NCBI RefSeq assembly: GCF_001258055.1
Contig: NZ_CVRM01000011.1
Coordinates: forward strand, 248,001-312,000
Direction of reading: 5' to 3'
From: Phaeobacter italicus
GTDB lineage: Bacteria > Pseudomonadota > Alphaproteobacteria > Rhodobacterales > Rhodobacteraceae
Length of the DNA: 64,000 bases
Positions 27,248 to 35,521 of this stretch are shown in pieces (within the stretch, counting starts at the first letter, position 1; the number at the start of each line of letters is the position of its first letter). A program made the position numbers and the translations under genes. The notes under the pieces are model-generated. The model searched no databases. It had not been told where the DNA came from and saw only the letters and a list, made by a program, of their open reading frames with translations.

Positions 27248-28417
27248 ATGACAGGGCCTTTTTTCATGCAGCAGATTCCACCTCTCTGGCTTTCTCCCGA
27301 AACGCATCTGGCGCGCAGCACACCGGATCATCCGATCCTGTACTTCTCGCCGCGCGTTCTGCATGAGGTGGCAAATCGGTTTCAGACAGGGTTTCCGGGT
27401 CTTGTCACCTATGCGGTAAAGGCCAATCCACATCCGGCGGTTCTGTCCAATCTGGTCGCCGCAGGGATCACTGCCTTTGACGTGGCTTCGCCCGCAGAGA
27501 TGGATGCGGTGCGTGCAGCCAGCCCCGATGCGGTCATGCATTACAACAACCCTGTACGCTCCGACGCGGAAATTGCGGCAGGGATCGACCACGGGGTGGC
27601 CAGTTGGTCGGTGGATGACGCAAGCGAGCTGGCCAAACTGGCAGATGTTCCCAAGAGCTGCGAGATCGCCGTGCGTTTTGCCCTGCCGGTTGCGGGTGCG
27701 GCCTATGACTTTGGCAGCAAGTTTGGCGCAAGCCCAGAGGAGGCGGTCGCGCTCTTGAAAGCGGTGACTGAGGGCGGCTGGACGCCGGCCCTGTGTTTCC
27801 ACCCCGGCACCCAATGCGAGGACGAAAGCGCCTGGGTCGAGTATATTTATGCGGCCAAGGACATCATTGCTGCGGCGGGTGTCGAGATCGCGCGCCTCAA
27901 TGTTGGCGGCGGATTTGCGGCGAACCGCGATGGCGTTGCACCGGACCTGGAACGCGTCTTTGAGGCTATCGCCCGCGCAGCTGATGCCGCGTTCGGCGAC
28001 GACAAGCCGTTGCTGATCTGTGAGCCCGGACGGGCAATGGTGTCTGAGAGCTTTACCCTCGCGGCCCGCATCAAGGGGATGCGAAAGGCGGGCGAGGTCG
28101 TGTTCCTGAATGACGGGATTTACGGCGGGCTGGTCGATATCCGGGACATGGGGCTTCCGGGTCGGGTGGAAGTGGTTGCCGCGAATGGCACCCGTCGGCA
28201 GGGGGATCGCCGCCCGCGGGTTGTCTTCGGTCCGACCTGCGACAGCCTTGACCGGCTGCCGGATGGCCTGCCGCTGCCGGAGGAAACCCGGATTGGTGAC
28301 TATGTTCTGTTTCCGGGGCTTGGTGCCTATTCTTCGGCCATGAGCACGCAATTCAACGGCTATGGCCTGTCTGATGTGGCCACTGTGATCGAGCTGTCTG
28401 GACAAGCCAGCTCCTGA
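27248..28417 (+). CDS. Ornithine/lysine decarboxylase, alanine-racemase-fold PLP enzyme
   Basis: A fold-type III decarboxylase of 389 residues that would make putrescine (or cadaverine) plus CO2. The PLP lysine is in VTYAVKANPHPAVL, FDVASPAEMDAV follows, the glycine-rich phosphate loop is NVGGGF, EPGRAMV binds PLP, and the second-subunit catalytic Cys is in FGPTCDSLDRLP. Eukaryotic-type ODCs share these. The start is either ATG 27248 or ATG 27266; neither has a clear ribosome binding site. An Lrp gene faces it. The product could feed the amine catabolism genes at 11-16 kb. Confidence 0.88.
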   Translation: MTGPFFMQQIPPLWLSPETHLARSTPDHPILYFSPRVLHEVANRFQTGFPGLVTYAVKANPHPAVLSNLVAAGITAFDVASPAEMDAVRAASPDAVMHYNNPVRSDAEIAAGIDHGVASWSVDDASELAKLADVPKSCEIAVRFALPVAGAAYDFGSKFGASPEEAVALLKAVTEGGWTPALCFHPGTQCEDESAWVEYIYAAKDIIAAAGVEIARLNVGGGFAANRDGVAPDLERVFEAIARAADAAFGDDKPLLICEPGRAMVSESFTLAARIKGMRKAGEVVFLNDGIYGGLVDIRDMGLPGRVEVVAANGTRRQGDRRPRVVFGPTCDSLDRLPDGLPLPEETRIGDYVLFPGLGAYSSAMSTQFNGYGLSDVATVIELSGQASS

Positions 28418-28548
28418 AGCTACTGTCGCATTTGAACGGATCGAACGGTGGGCCGACAGAACGCGTCAGCCCGCCGTTTGGTGTGTCGCCCGATGTGCTG
28501 CCAATTGCGGGAGTGCTTGGTCCAACGACGACAGAAGCAGGTGCGAAG

Positions 28549-30846
28549 ATGGAAAAATTCGGCAAGAGCCAATCGGTTAAGCGGGTGGAAGATGTCAGGT
28601 TTCTGACAGGCCAGGGCCGCTATATCGACGACATCGCACCAGACGGCGCGTTGCGTGCTTATGTTCTGCGCAGCCCTGTTGCCCACGGCACCATCACTGG
28701 TCTGGATCTGGAGATGGCGCGCGACAGCGATGGGGTCCGGGCTGTTCTCACGCTTGCCGATCTTGAGGCTGCAGGGCTTCGGGTTGGAATGGATGGCGCG
28801 TTGGTCAAGAACCGCGACGGCAGCGATGCTGCGTCTCCGGAACGTCCGATCCTTGCCCGCGACAAGGTGCGTTATGTCGGCGAGCCTGTGGCGGTCGTGA
28901 TTGCCGAGACATCGACACAGGCCAGAGATGCCGCGGAGATGATCGAGCTGGAGATTGACGATCTGCCAGCCAAGACCGATCTCGCTCCCGGTGGCACAGC
29001 CCTGCATCAAGAGGCGCCTGACAATCGCGCCTTTGACTGGGGTCTTGGGAATGAGGCCAAAACCGAAGCGGCCTTTTCCGCGGCGGCCCATCGTGTGTCG
29101 TTGCAGGTGGACGACAACAGGATCATCGTCAATTCGATGGAGCCGCGCGGCTGTTTTGCTGATTGGCGCGAGGGCCGTTTGCATTTCACCTATGGTGGGC
29201 AGGGCGTCTGGGCGATGAAGCGCCAACTGGTCGAGAAACTGAACCTGCCGGAGGACGCCGTTCATGTCACCACGCCTGATGTGGGTGGTGGGTTCGGAAT
29301 GAAGGCGATGCCATATCCGGAATATTTCGTCGTGGCCCATGCCGCGCGTCTGCTCGAGCAGCCTGTGGTCTGGGTTTCAGACCGGAGCGAAGCGATGCTG
29401 AGCGACAATGGCGGGCGCGATCTGACGTCTCTGGCAGAGCTGGCCTTTGACGACGATCTGCGGATCACAGGCTACCGTGTGCACACGCAGTGCAACCTGG
29501 GGGCCTACAACTCGCATTTCGGCCAGCCCATCCAGACCCAGCTGTTCAGCCGTGTTCTGGCCGGTGTTTATGACATTCAGACCACCTGGCTGCGGGTTGA
29601 AGGGATCTATACCAACACGGTTCAGGTCGATGCCTACCGGGGGGCCGGTCGCCCCGAAGCGATCTATGTTCTGGAACGGGTGATGGATCAGGCGGCCCGC
29701 GAACTGGGCGTCGATCCGTGGGAGCTGCGCCGCCGCAATTTCATCCGTCCGGAGCAGTTTCCCTACAAGACGGCAACCGATGAAACCTACGACGTGGGAG
29801 ATTTTCATCACGTGCTCGAACGGATGGGGGTCGCCGCAGATCTTGATGGCTTTGCTGCGCGCAAGGCGGCAGACGCAGCCAAGGGCAAACTGCGCGGCAT
29901 CGGCTTGTGTTACTATATCGAAAGTATTTTGGGTGATCCTTCAGAAAGCGCAGACGTCGCCTTTGAGGAGGATGGTCGGGTGAGCATCTATGTCGGAACG
30001 CAAAGCAACGGGCAGGGCCATGAAACGGTCTATGCACAGTTTCTGGCGGACCAGACCGGCATTCCGGCGGAAGATATCACCGTCATCCAGGGCGACAGCG
30101 ACCGGATTGCACAGGGCGGCGGCACTGGTGGGTCGCGCTCTGTCACCACGCAGGCCAACGCCACATTGGCAACCGTCGACAAGATGGTCGAGGCATTTAC
30201 GCCGTTTCTGGCCGACCATATGGGGGTTGATCCCCAGACCATCACCTTTGACGCCGAAACCTTTAGCGCTCCAGGAAGCAACCAGCGCCCGAGCATGGTT
30301 GAAGCCGCAGAGCTGGCGCGACAGCAGGGGCGTGAAGATCTCCTGCGTCACAAGGCGACCGCGAAACTGCCCGGGCGTTCGTTTCCCAACGGTGCACATG
30401 TTGCCGAAATCGTGATTGATCCCGACACCGGCATCAGCACCATTGACCGTTACACGGTCGTGGATGATTTCGGAAATCTTATCAACCCGTTGCTGGCCGA
30501 AGGTCAGGTGCATGGCGGGGTGGTTCAGGGCATCGGACAGGCCATGATGGAGCGGGTTGTCTACGATGAAGATGGACAACTGCTCACGGCATCGTTCATG
30601 GATTATGCCTTGCCGCGCGCGGCGGATGTGCCAATGATCGAAGTAGGCTTTGCTCCGGTACCGTCCACCGAAAACCCGATGGGGATGAAGGGCTGTGGCG
30701 AAGCGGGCACCGTGGGTGCGCTTGCCGCTGTTGCCAATGCCGTGCAGGACGCTGTCTGGGCGCGCGGCGTGCGGCAGGTTGAAATGCCGTACACACCACT
30801 GAGACTATGGGAAGTGTTGAGGGATGTCGCTGACGCAGCTGAGTAA
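28549..30846 (+). CDS. Xanthine-oxidase-family molybdopterin subunit, form II CoxL-type, orphan
   Basis: A 765-residue molybdopterin-cytosine-dinucleotide-binding large subunit. It starts FGKSQSVKRVEDVRFLTGQGRYIDD and has PDVGGGFGMK, the active-site loop AYRGAGR (about 362-368) and GCGEAGTVGA near the end. AYRGAGR marks form II, as opposed to AYxCSFR of true CO dehydrogenase, so the natural substrate is uncertain. No medium FAD subunit, 2Fe-2S subunit or maturation gene is nearby, unusual because these enzymes are normally three-subunit. It overlaps the DUF2235 gene by 23 bases. AGGTG precedes the ATG. Confidence 0.85.
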   Translation: MEKFGKSQSVKRVEDVRFLTGQGRYIDDIAPDGALRAYVLRSPVAHGTITGLDLEMARDSDGVRAVLTLADLEAAGLRVGMDGALVKNRDGSDAASPERPILARDKVRYVGEPVAVVIAETSTQARDAAEMIELEIDDLPAKTDLAPGGTALHQEAPDNRAFDWGLGNEAKTEAAFSAAAHRVSLQVDDNRIIVNSMEPRGCFADWREGRLHFTYGGQGVWAMKRQLVEKLNLPEDAVHVTTPDVGGGFGMKAMPYPEYFVVAHAARLLEQPVVWVSDRSEAMLSDNGGRDLTSLAELAFDDDLRITGYRVHTQCNLGAYNSHFGQPIQTQLFSRVLAGVYDIQTTWLRVEGIYTNTVQVDAYRGAGRPEAIYVLERVMDQAARELGVDPWELRRRNFIRPEQFPYKTATDETYDVGDFHHVLERMGVAADLDGFAARKAADAAKGKLRGIGLCYYIESILGDPSESADVAFEEDGRVSIYVGTQSNGQGHETVYAQFLADQTGIPAEDITVIQGDSDRIAQGGGTGGSRSVTTQANATLATVDKMVEAFTPFLADHMGVDPQTITFDAETFSAPGSNQRPSMVEAAELARQQGREDLLRHKATAKLPGRSFPNGAHVAEIVIDPDTGISTIDRYTVVDDFGNLINPLLAEGQVHGGVVQGIGQAMMERVVYDEDGQLLTASFMDYALPRAADVPMIEVGFAPVPSTENPMGMKGCGEAGTVGALAAVANAVQDAVWARGVRQVEMPYTPLRLWEVLRDVADAAE

Positions 30847-31987
30847 ACGGATACTGGGATGGCTCGGTCGGCCACTGCGCTCCGAGCATTCTGCGGAAGC
30901 CAAGCTGCGCGGGCCGGTGGCCCATGTCATCATTCTTGACGGGACCATGTCCACGTTGGAACCGGGCCGCGAAACCCACGCAGGCCAGCTGTACCGTTTG
31001 TGCCGGGAAATGGGCGCGCAAGTTTCTGTTTTCTACGAAGCGGGCATCCAATGGCACAGTTGGCGCACCACGCCTGATGTGATGATCGGGCGCGGAATCA
31101 ACCGTCAGATTCGGCGTGCCTATGGTTACCTGGCCTCCCGCTACCGCCCGGGAGATCGCATCTATCTGATGGGCTATTCCCGTGGCGCCTATGCCGTGCG
31201 CTCGCTTGCCGGGGTGATTGACGAGGTGGGGCTGCTGACGGCGGAACATGCCACCGTGCGCAATATCCGCACGGCCTATCGCCATTATCAATGTGGCAGC
31301 CCTGCGGTTCAGGGGCGCGTTGAAATCAGCGCAGAAGATGGCGCAACCCGCGATGTGTCTGTTGATGCCACCGACGGGGCGCCGATCGGGCAGGGGGGCG
31401 CTGCTGCCGCCTTTGCCGCGCGCTACTGCCACAAGGATGTCGAGATCGAAATGGTCGGCGTCTGGGACACGGTCAAGGCGCTGGGCCTGCGGCTCCCCCT
31501 TTTGTGGCGCTGGGCGGAGCGGCGACATGGCTTCCACAACCATCAGCTGGGTCGGCACGTCAAACACGGTTATCACGCCCTGGCGCTGGATGAGACACGT
31601 CAGGTCTTTGCGCCGGTGCTTTGGGAATGCCCCCACGGCCATGATGGGAAAGTTGAACAGGTCTGGTTTCGTGGCAGCCACGGGGATGTGGGCGGCCAGC
31701 TTGGCGGATTTGAGGAGGCGCGCCCCCTCGCCAATGTGTCACTGATCTGGATGCTTGAGCGGGCAGAGGACTGTGGATTGCCGCTGCCGCGGGACTGGCG
31801 CATGCGCTTTGCTGTCGATCCCGGGGCACCATCCGTCGGGACCTGGCGGGGGTGGGGCAAGATCTTTCTTCTGCGGGGCAAGCGCCGCGTTGGTCTGGAC
31901 AACAGCGAGCGGCTGCACAGCAGCGTTGGCGCAAATTCCAGTAGCAAGAAACTGGCAGACTGGCAGTCGGCGCTGTCCCGGCCCTAG
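30824..31987 (+). CDS. DUF2235 alpha/beta-hydrolase-like protein
   Basis: A 387-residue protein of the DUF2235 family, related to T6SS phospholipase effectors of the Tle1 type. VIILDGTMSTLEPG supplies the conserved early Asp, IYLMGYSRGAYAVRSLAGVI gives the GxSxG nucleophile elbow (Ser near 123), VGVWDTVKALG is a second family block, and WFRGSHGDVGGQL holds the catalytic His region. No signal peptide or T6SS gene is nearby, so it is more likely housekeeping than an effector. The stop TAG lies exactly in the CTAG target of the adjacent insertion. Confidence 0.85.
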   Translation: MSLTQLSKRILGWLGRPLRSEHSAEAKLRGPVAHVIILDGTMSTLEPGRETHAGQLYRLCREMGAQVSVFYEAGIQWHSWRTTPDVMIGRGINRQIRRAYGYLASRYRPGDRIYLMGYSRGAYAVRSLAGVIDEVGLLTAEHATVRNIRTAYRHYQCGSPAVQGRVEISAEDGATRDVSVDATDGAPIGQGGAAAAFAARYCHKDVEIEMVGVWDTVKALGLRLPLLWRWAERRHGFHNHQLGRHVKHGYHALALDETRQVFAPVLWECPHGHDGKVEQVWFRGSHGDVGGQLGGFEEARPLANVSLIWMLERAEDCGLPLPRDWRMRFAVDPGAPSVGTWRGWGKIFLLRGKRRVGLDNSERLHSSVGANSSSKKLADWQSALSRP

Positions 31988-32009
31988 GGTCAGTATGGAT
32001 TGATTTGGC
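31983..32009 (+). repeat. Left terminal inverted repeat of the MITE
   Basis: 27 bases, the exact reverse complement of 32227-32253, including the CCTAGG palindrome formed at the target. Confidence 0.9.
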
Positions 32010-32252
32010 GTTACTGGCGCAGGAAGGGCAATTTAGCAGGGGTTTTGAGCGCGCAGGAACTGGCGGGGTCAATTTCAAGCGGTCAAAGCCGCTGCTTTGC
32101 AGCGCTCCCTGCGTCTGCAAGATTTACCTGATCTTGCTCCTGAGCTGCATTACACCACCTTGAAATACAACCAGTATTTCTGCGTCGATGTGCCTTGTCA
32201 GGAACAAGATCAGGTAAACCAGTGGTGCCAAATCAATCCATACTGACCCTAG
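31984..32252. mobile_element. MITE-like element, 261 bp, with CTAG target duplication
   Basis: The element spans 31988-32248 and is flanked by CTAG at 31984-31987 and 32249-32252. Its ends are perfect inverted repeats starting GGTCAGTATGGATTGATTTG, and with the CTAG flanks the match extends to 27 bases (31983-32009 with 32227-32253). A nested inverted repeat, 20 of 21 bases, lies at 32123-32143 and 32198-32218. GCGCAGGAA occurs twice near the left end (32017-32025, 32051-32059), resembling transposase-binding repeats. It contains no transposase, so it needs a helper IS. Removing the element with one CTAG restores a compact DUF2235-GNAT junction. Confidence 0.85.
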
Positions 32253-32253
32253 G
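32227..32253 (-). repeat. Right terminal inverted repeat of the MITE
   Basis: 27 bases, the exact reverse complement of 31983-32009. Its outer CTAGG continues into the AGGAGG ribosome binding site of the GNAT gene. Confidence 0.9.
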
Positions 32254-32263
32254 AGGATCTGCT

Positions 32264-32776
32264 GTGCAGATGCAGTCTGACATCCGCATCCGAGACCTGT
32301 CGCCAGATGCTGATCTGGAGCTGGTTGCGCAGTTCTACCGGGACGCGCCGGATTATTGGCTGCTGGCCGAGGGGCAGGCGCCCAATCTGGCCAAGGCTGC
32401 GGCCTTTTTCACCGACGGCCCGCCAGGTTGCGACCCGGAGCTGTCCTATCGATTGGGCCTTTTCCTTGGTCCGAGATTGTCCGGTCTGGCGGAGGTGTCA
32501 TTTGGGTTTCCTGACCCGGAAGATGCCTATCTTGGTTTCATGATGCTGGGGCCTTGGGCGCGGGGTGCGGGGAATGGAGCGACCTTTTTGCGCGCCGCAG
32601 AGCTGCGCGCCCGGACACGGGGCGCGGCTCGGATTTATCTTGCTGTCCTTGATGAAAATCCGCGGGCACGGGCCTTTTGGCTGCGCGAGGGTTTTCGCGA
32701 CACCGGGGTGCGCGGCGAGATCGACATGGGGCGCAAACGGCAAAGCCTGCGCAGGATGTCAAAAAATCTGCTGTGA
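32264..32776 (+). CDS. GNAT-family N-acetyltransferase
   Basis: A 170-residue acetyltransferase. IRIRDLSPDADLELVAQFY begins the fold, GLAEVSFGFPDPEDAYLGFMMLGPWARGAGNG holds the acetyl-CoA strand and loop, and LAVLDENPRARAFWLREGFRDTG ends it. The acceptor is unknown. AGGAGG at 32251-32256 lies 7 bases before GTG 32264, which I take as the start; ATG 32270 is the alternative. The ribosome binding site overlaps the right CTAG of the MITE, and before the insertion the gene probably followed the DUF2235 stop codon directly. Confidence 0.82.
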   Translation: MQMQSDIRIRDLSPDADLELVAQFYRDAPDYWLLAEGQAPNLAKAAAFFTDGPPGCDPELSYRLGLFLGPRLSGLAEVSFGFPDPEDAYLGFMMLGPWARGAGNGATFLRAAELRARTRGAARIYLAVLDENPRARAFWLREGFRDTGVRGEIDMGRKRQSLRRMSKNLL

Positions 32777-32829
32777 GCGGACCAGCGTGTGGAAGACCCG
32801 GCTTTATTGGTCTGCGGCTGTGTCGCGGA

Positions 32830-33366
32830 TCAGTCTGCGGCGACTTTCATCACGATACAGGTCGTAGAGCCGGTTGCATAAAGACGGCCATCTTCCACCC
32901 CGCGCAATTCGCCATGAGCAACCCCGGTTGAGCGGCCGACGTGATCGGTGGTGCCGACACAGTCAATGGTCGTGCCAAGTGGGATGGATCGCAGGATGTT
33001 CACCTTGAATTCCAAGGTTGTATAGACAGATCCCTTGGGCACGCGGGTCATCACGGCGCAGGCCATCGCGCTGTCCAGAAGGGTGCCGTACCAGCCACCG
33101 TGCACCGTGCCCATCGGGTTGGTGACGCCAAATTCAGGTGTGCCGCGAAAAACCACCTTTCCCTCTTCGACACTGTGGAGGTGATAGCCAAGGGTTTCGC
33201 CGATTGGGGGGCCGGGCAGGCGGCCGGTCAGGATGCCCTGCATGAATTCCAGCCCGGAGATATTGGCGATTTCGTCCATGCGCAGCAGCTCTTGGGGGGA
33301 GCGGGCAACGCGCAGGGTGTCGGGGCGCTGATAAACAGAAGGGCTGGGGGCGGCTTGCGTCGTCAT
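32830..33366 (-). CDS. PaaI-type acyl-CoA thioesterase (hotdog fold)
   Basis: A 178-residue hotdog-fold protein. GVTNPMGTVHGGWYGTLLDSAMACAVMT is the PaaI/YbgC-type active region, with the HGG turn of the central helix. TTLEFKVNILRSIPLGT follows. These enzymes hydrolyse aryl- or acyl-CoA thioesters. The N-terminal 60 residues are an extension with no known role. AAGGA precedes ATG 33366. It converges on the GNAT gene and has no partner that tells its substrate. Confidence 0.85.
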   Translation of the reverse strand: MTTQAAPSPSVYQRPDTLRVARSPQELLRMDEIANISGLEFMQGILTGRLPGPPIGETLGYHLHSVEEGKVVFRGTPEFGVTNPMGTVHGGWYGTLLDSAMACAVMTRVPKGSVYTTLEFKVNILRSIPLGTTIDCVGTTDHVGRSTGVAHGELRGVEDGRLYATGSTTCIVMKVAAD

Positions 33367-33468
33367 GGGCTGGTCCTTGGTGAGGCGCGGCAAAATAAAG
33401 CGCCCCCGCCGGGATCAGCAGGGGCGCATGGTGCACAGGCTATGTGGGGGCGTATTGAGCGGCAAGCG

Positions 33469-34338
33469 CTACGCCACGTTCTCCAGCTGAACTTTTGGTG
33501 TGATGCCAAGAGCAAAACAGACATCGCGGGTCAGTTCCGGGCGGTTCAGCGTGTAGAAATGGAGCTTTTCGACGCCACCTTCCATCAGGTCGCAGCAAAG
33601 CTCAGAGCAGAGCGCCGTGGCCAGAAGATCCTCGCGGTTGTCGCGCACAGCCTTGTCAAAAGCCTCCTCGACCCAGGCCGGGATTTTGGTGCCGCAGCGC
33701 TTGGCGAAATTGCGGGCGCCCTTCCAGTTTTCGATGGGCAGGATGCCGGGTGTGATGCGGCTGGTGTCGATACCGGCCTTGGCGCAGTCATCGCGGAACC
33801 GGAAGAAGGTGTCCGCCTCAAAGAAGAACTGCGTCAGCGCCTCGTCCGCGCCGGCGTCAAGCTTGCGCTTGAGCCATTCGACGTCGGCCCGGTCGCTTGC
33901 GGCTTCGGGGTGACGGTCAGGGTAGGCGCCGACGCGAATGGAGAATTGATCCCGCTCCGCCAGCGCTGCAATCAGCTCGACCGAGTTGGCAAAGCCATCC
34001 GGGTGCGGCACAAACCCGCCAGAGCCCTTTGGTGGATCGCCACGCAGCGCAACGATTTCGCGCACACCAGCTGCGGCGAACTGGTCGGCGATCTCCATGG
34101 TTTCGTTGCGGGTTGCGTTCACACAGGTCAGATGTGCAGCGACATTCAGGCCGGATGATTTGTGCAGCGTCGCCACCGCCTCGCGGGTGAGATCCCGGGT
34201 GGTTCCCCCCGCGCCATAGGTTACCGACACGAAACGCGGCCCAAGGGGGGCGAGGGTTTGAACGGTGTCCCAGAGACGGAAAGACGCTTCCAGCGTCTGC
34301 GGCGGGAAAAACTCGAATGAAATTTCTGGGGTCGTCAT
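33469..34338 (-). CDS. metF: 5,10-methylenetetrahydrofolate reductase
   Basis: A 289-residue FAD enzyme that reduces methylenetetrahydrofolate to methyltetrahydrofolate for methionine synthesis. ISFEFFPPQT at the start carries the catalytic Glu, VSVTYGAGGTTRD and AHLTCVNATRNE follow, and ALRGDPPKG and FFFEADTFFRF are also diagnostic. The start at 34338 has GGAG upstream; an earlier in-frame ATG has none. It is divergent from metR with a perfect MetR box between them. Confidence 0.95.
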   Translation of the reverse strand: MTTPEISFEFFPPQTLEASFRLWDTVQTLAPLGPRFVSVTYGAGGTTRDLTREAVATLHKSSGLNVAAHLTCVNATRNETMEIADQFAAAGVREIVALRGDPPKGSGGFVPHPDGFANSVELIAALAERDQFSIRVGAYPDRHPEAASDRADVEWLKRKLDAGADEALTQFFFEADTFFRFRDDCAKAGIDTSRITPGILPIENWKGARNFAKRCGTKIPAWVEEAFDKAVRDNREDLLATALCSELCCDLMEGGVEKLHFYTLNRPELTRDVCFALGITPKVQLENVA

Positions 34339-34385
34339 GAACAGAACTCCGCTTGATTTCGTCTCTTGTTGCATAGCAGCAATTG

Positions 34386-34398
34386 TGAAACAATTTCA
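34386..34398. promoter_or_regulatory. MetR operator
   Basis: TGAAACAATTTCA is an exact match to the MetR consensus TGAA-N5-TTCA and lies in the 93-base gap between the divergent metF and metR genes. Confidence 0.8.
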
Positions 34399-34431
34399 TA
34401 ATACTCAAGAACAACATGAGCGATCCGACAG

Positions 34432-35337
34432 ATGCACATCGAATTCCGACACCTCCGCACGATCAAGGCGATCCATCAGGAGGGTGGGCTGGCCCGTGCC
34501 GCCGACATGTTGAACATCACACAGAGTGCGTTGAGCCACCAAATCAAGGGTTTGGAGGATCAGGCGGGGGTGGAGCTGTTCCTGCGGCGTTCAAAACCGA
34601 TGAAACTTTCGGCGGCTGGGCTGCGGCTGTTGCGGCTGGCAGAACAGGTGTTGCCGCAGGTCGAGGCGATTCAGGCCGAGTTTTCTGCGCTGCGGGATGG
34701 CAACACGGGACGGATGTATATCGCGATCGAATGCCATGCCTGTTTCGAGTGGCTGTTCCCGGTGCTGGAGGGGCTGCGGAAAAACTGGTCAGATGTGGAT
34801 GTGGATATCCGACCGGGGCTGGCATTTGATGCGCTGCCTGCGCTTCAGAAGGAGGAGGTGGATCTGGTGGTGTCGTCCGACCCGGAAGATCTCCCCGGTG
34901 TCGAGTTCATCGAGCTGTTCGACTACAATCCCGTGTTCGTGGCCTCTGCCCAGCATCCATTGGCCGAAAAACCCTATGTCGATGCCGAAGATTTTCGTGG
35001 CCAGACGCTCATTACCTATCCGGTGGAAAAGGCGCGGCTGGATATCTTCAATCAGCTTCTTACCCCGGCAGGAGTTGAGCCTGCCCATATCCGGCAGGTG
35101 GAGCTGACCGCCGTCATTTTGCTGTTGGTCGCTTCAAACCGGGGGATTTCGGTGCTGCCTGACTGGGTGGTGCGAGAGGTGAAATACTCCTCTGATTACG
35201 TGACCAGACCGCTGACAGCCAAGGGGATCACCCGGCGGCTTTATGCGGCGATCCGTTCGGAGGATCGTGACAAGCCCTACATGCAGGAGTTGATCCGTCT
35301 GGCAAAGGTCGAAGCGCGGCGTCTGCAGCAGCAGTGA
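34432..35337 (+). CDS. metR: LysR-type regulator MetR
   Basis: A 301-residue LysR regulator. The helix-turn-helix is GGLARAADMLNITQSALSHQIKGLEDQAGVELFLR (about 18-52). The effector domain includes IAIECHACFEWLFPVLEGL, a segment typical of MetR. MetR activates methionine pathway genes with homocysteine as co-inducer. The position opposite metF and the MetR box in between confirm the assignment. Confidence 0.93.
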   Translation: MHIEFRHLRTIKAIHQEGGLARAADMLNITQSALSHQIKGLEDQAGVELFLRRSKPMKLSAAGLRLLRLAEQVLPQVEAIQAEFSALRDGNTGRMYIAIECHACFEWLFPVLEGLRKNWSDVDVDIRPGLAFDALPALQKEEVDLVVSSDPEDLPGVEFIELFDYNPVFVASAQHPLAEKPYVDAEDFRGQTLITYPVEKARLDIFNQLLTPAGVEPAHIRQVELTAVILLLVASNRGISVLPDWVVREVKYSSDYVTRPLTAKGITRRLYAAIRSEDRDKPYMQELIRLAKVEARRLQQQ

Positions 35338-35521
35338 TGCGCGCGACCGACGCCTGTTTTCACTGAAACCCCGTGAAAACGCCCTTATGCGCCTGCGGCA
35401 TAGCTCTCATGCGCATAAGGGGTGCAGGTTCGGCTTTATTGGGCCTTGGCAAGCGGCAATCAGGCGCGTATAGGCACGGTTTGACCGACATCTCCCCCTT
35501 TGGTGCACAGGAGTCTTTCGC

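Noticed and set aside
30824-31987. DUF2235 protein as a type VI secretion effector
   Set aside because: No VgrG, PAAR, immunity or secretion genes are nearby; family membership alone is not enough.
34339-34431. SAM or SAH riboswitch before metF
   Set aside because: The gap is only 93 bases and holds a MetR box; no pseudoknot-like conserved core is seen.
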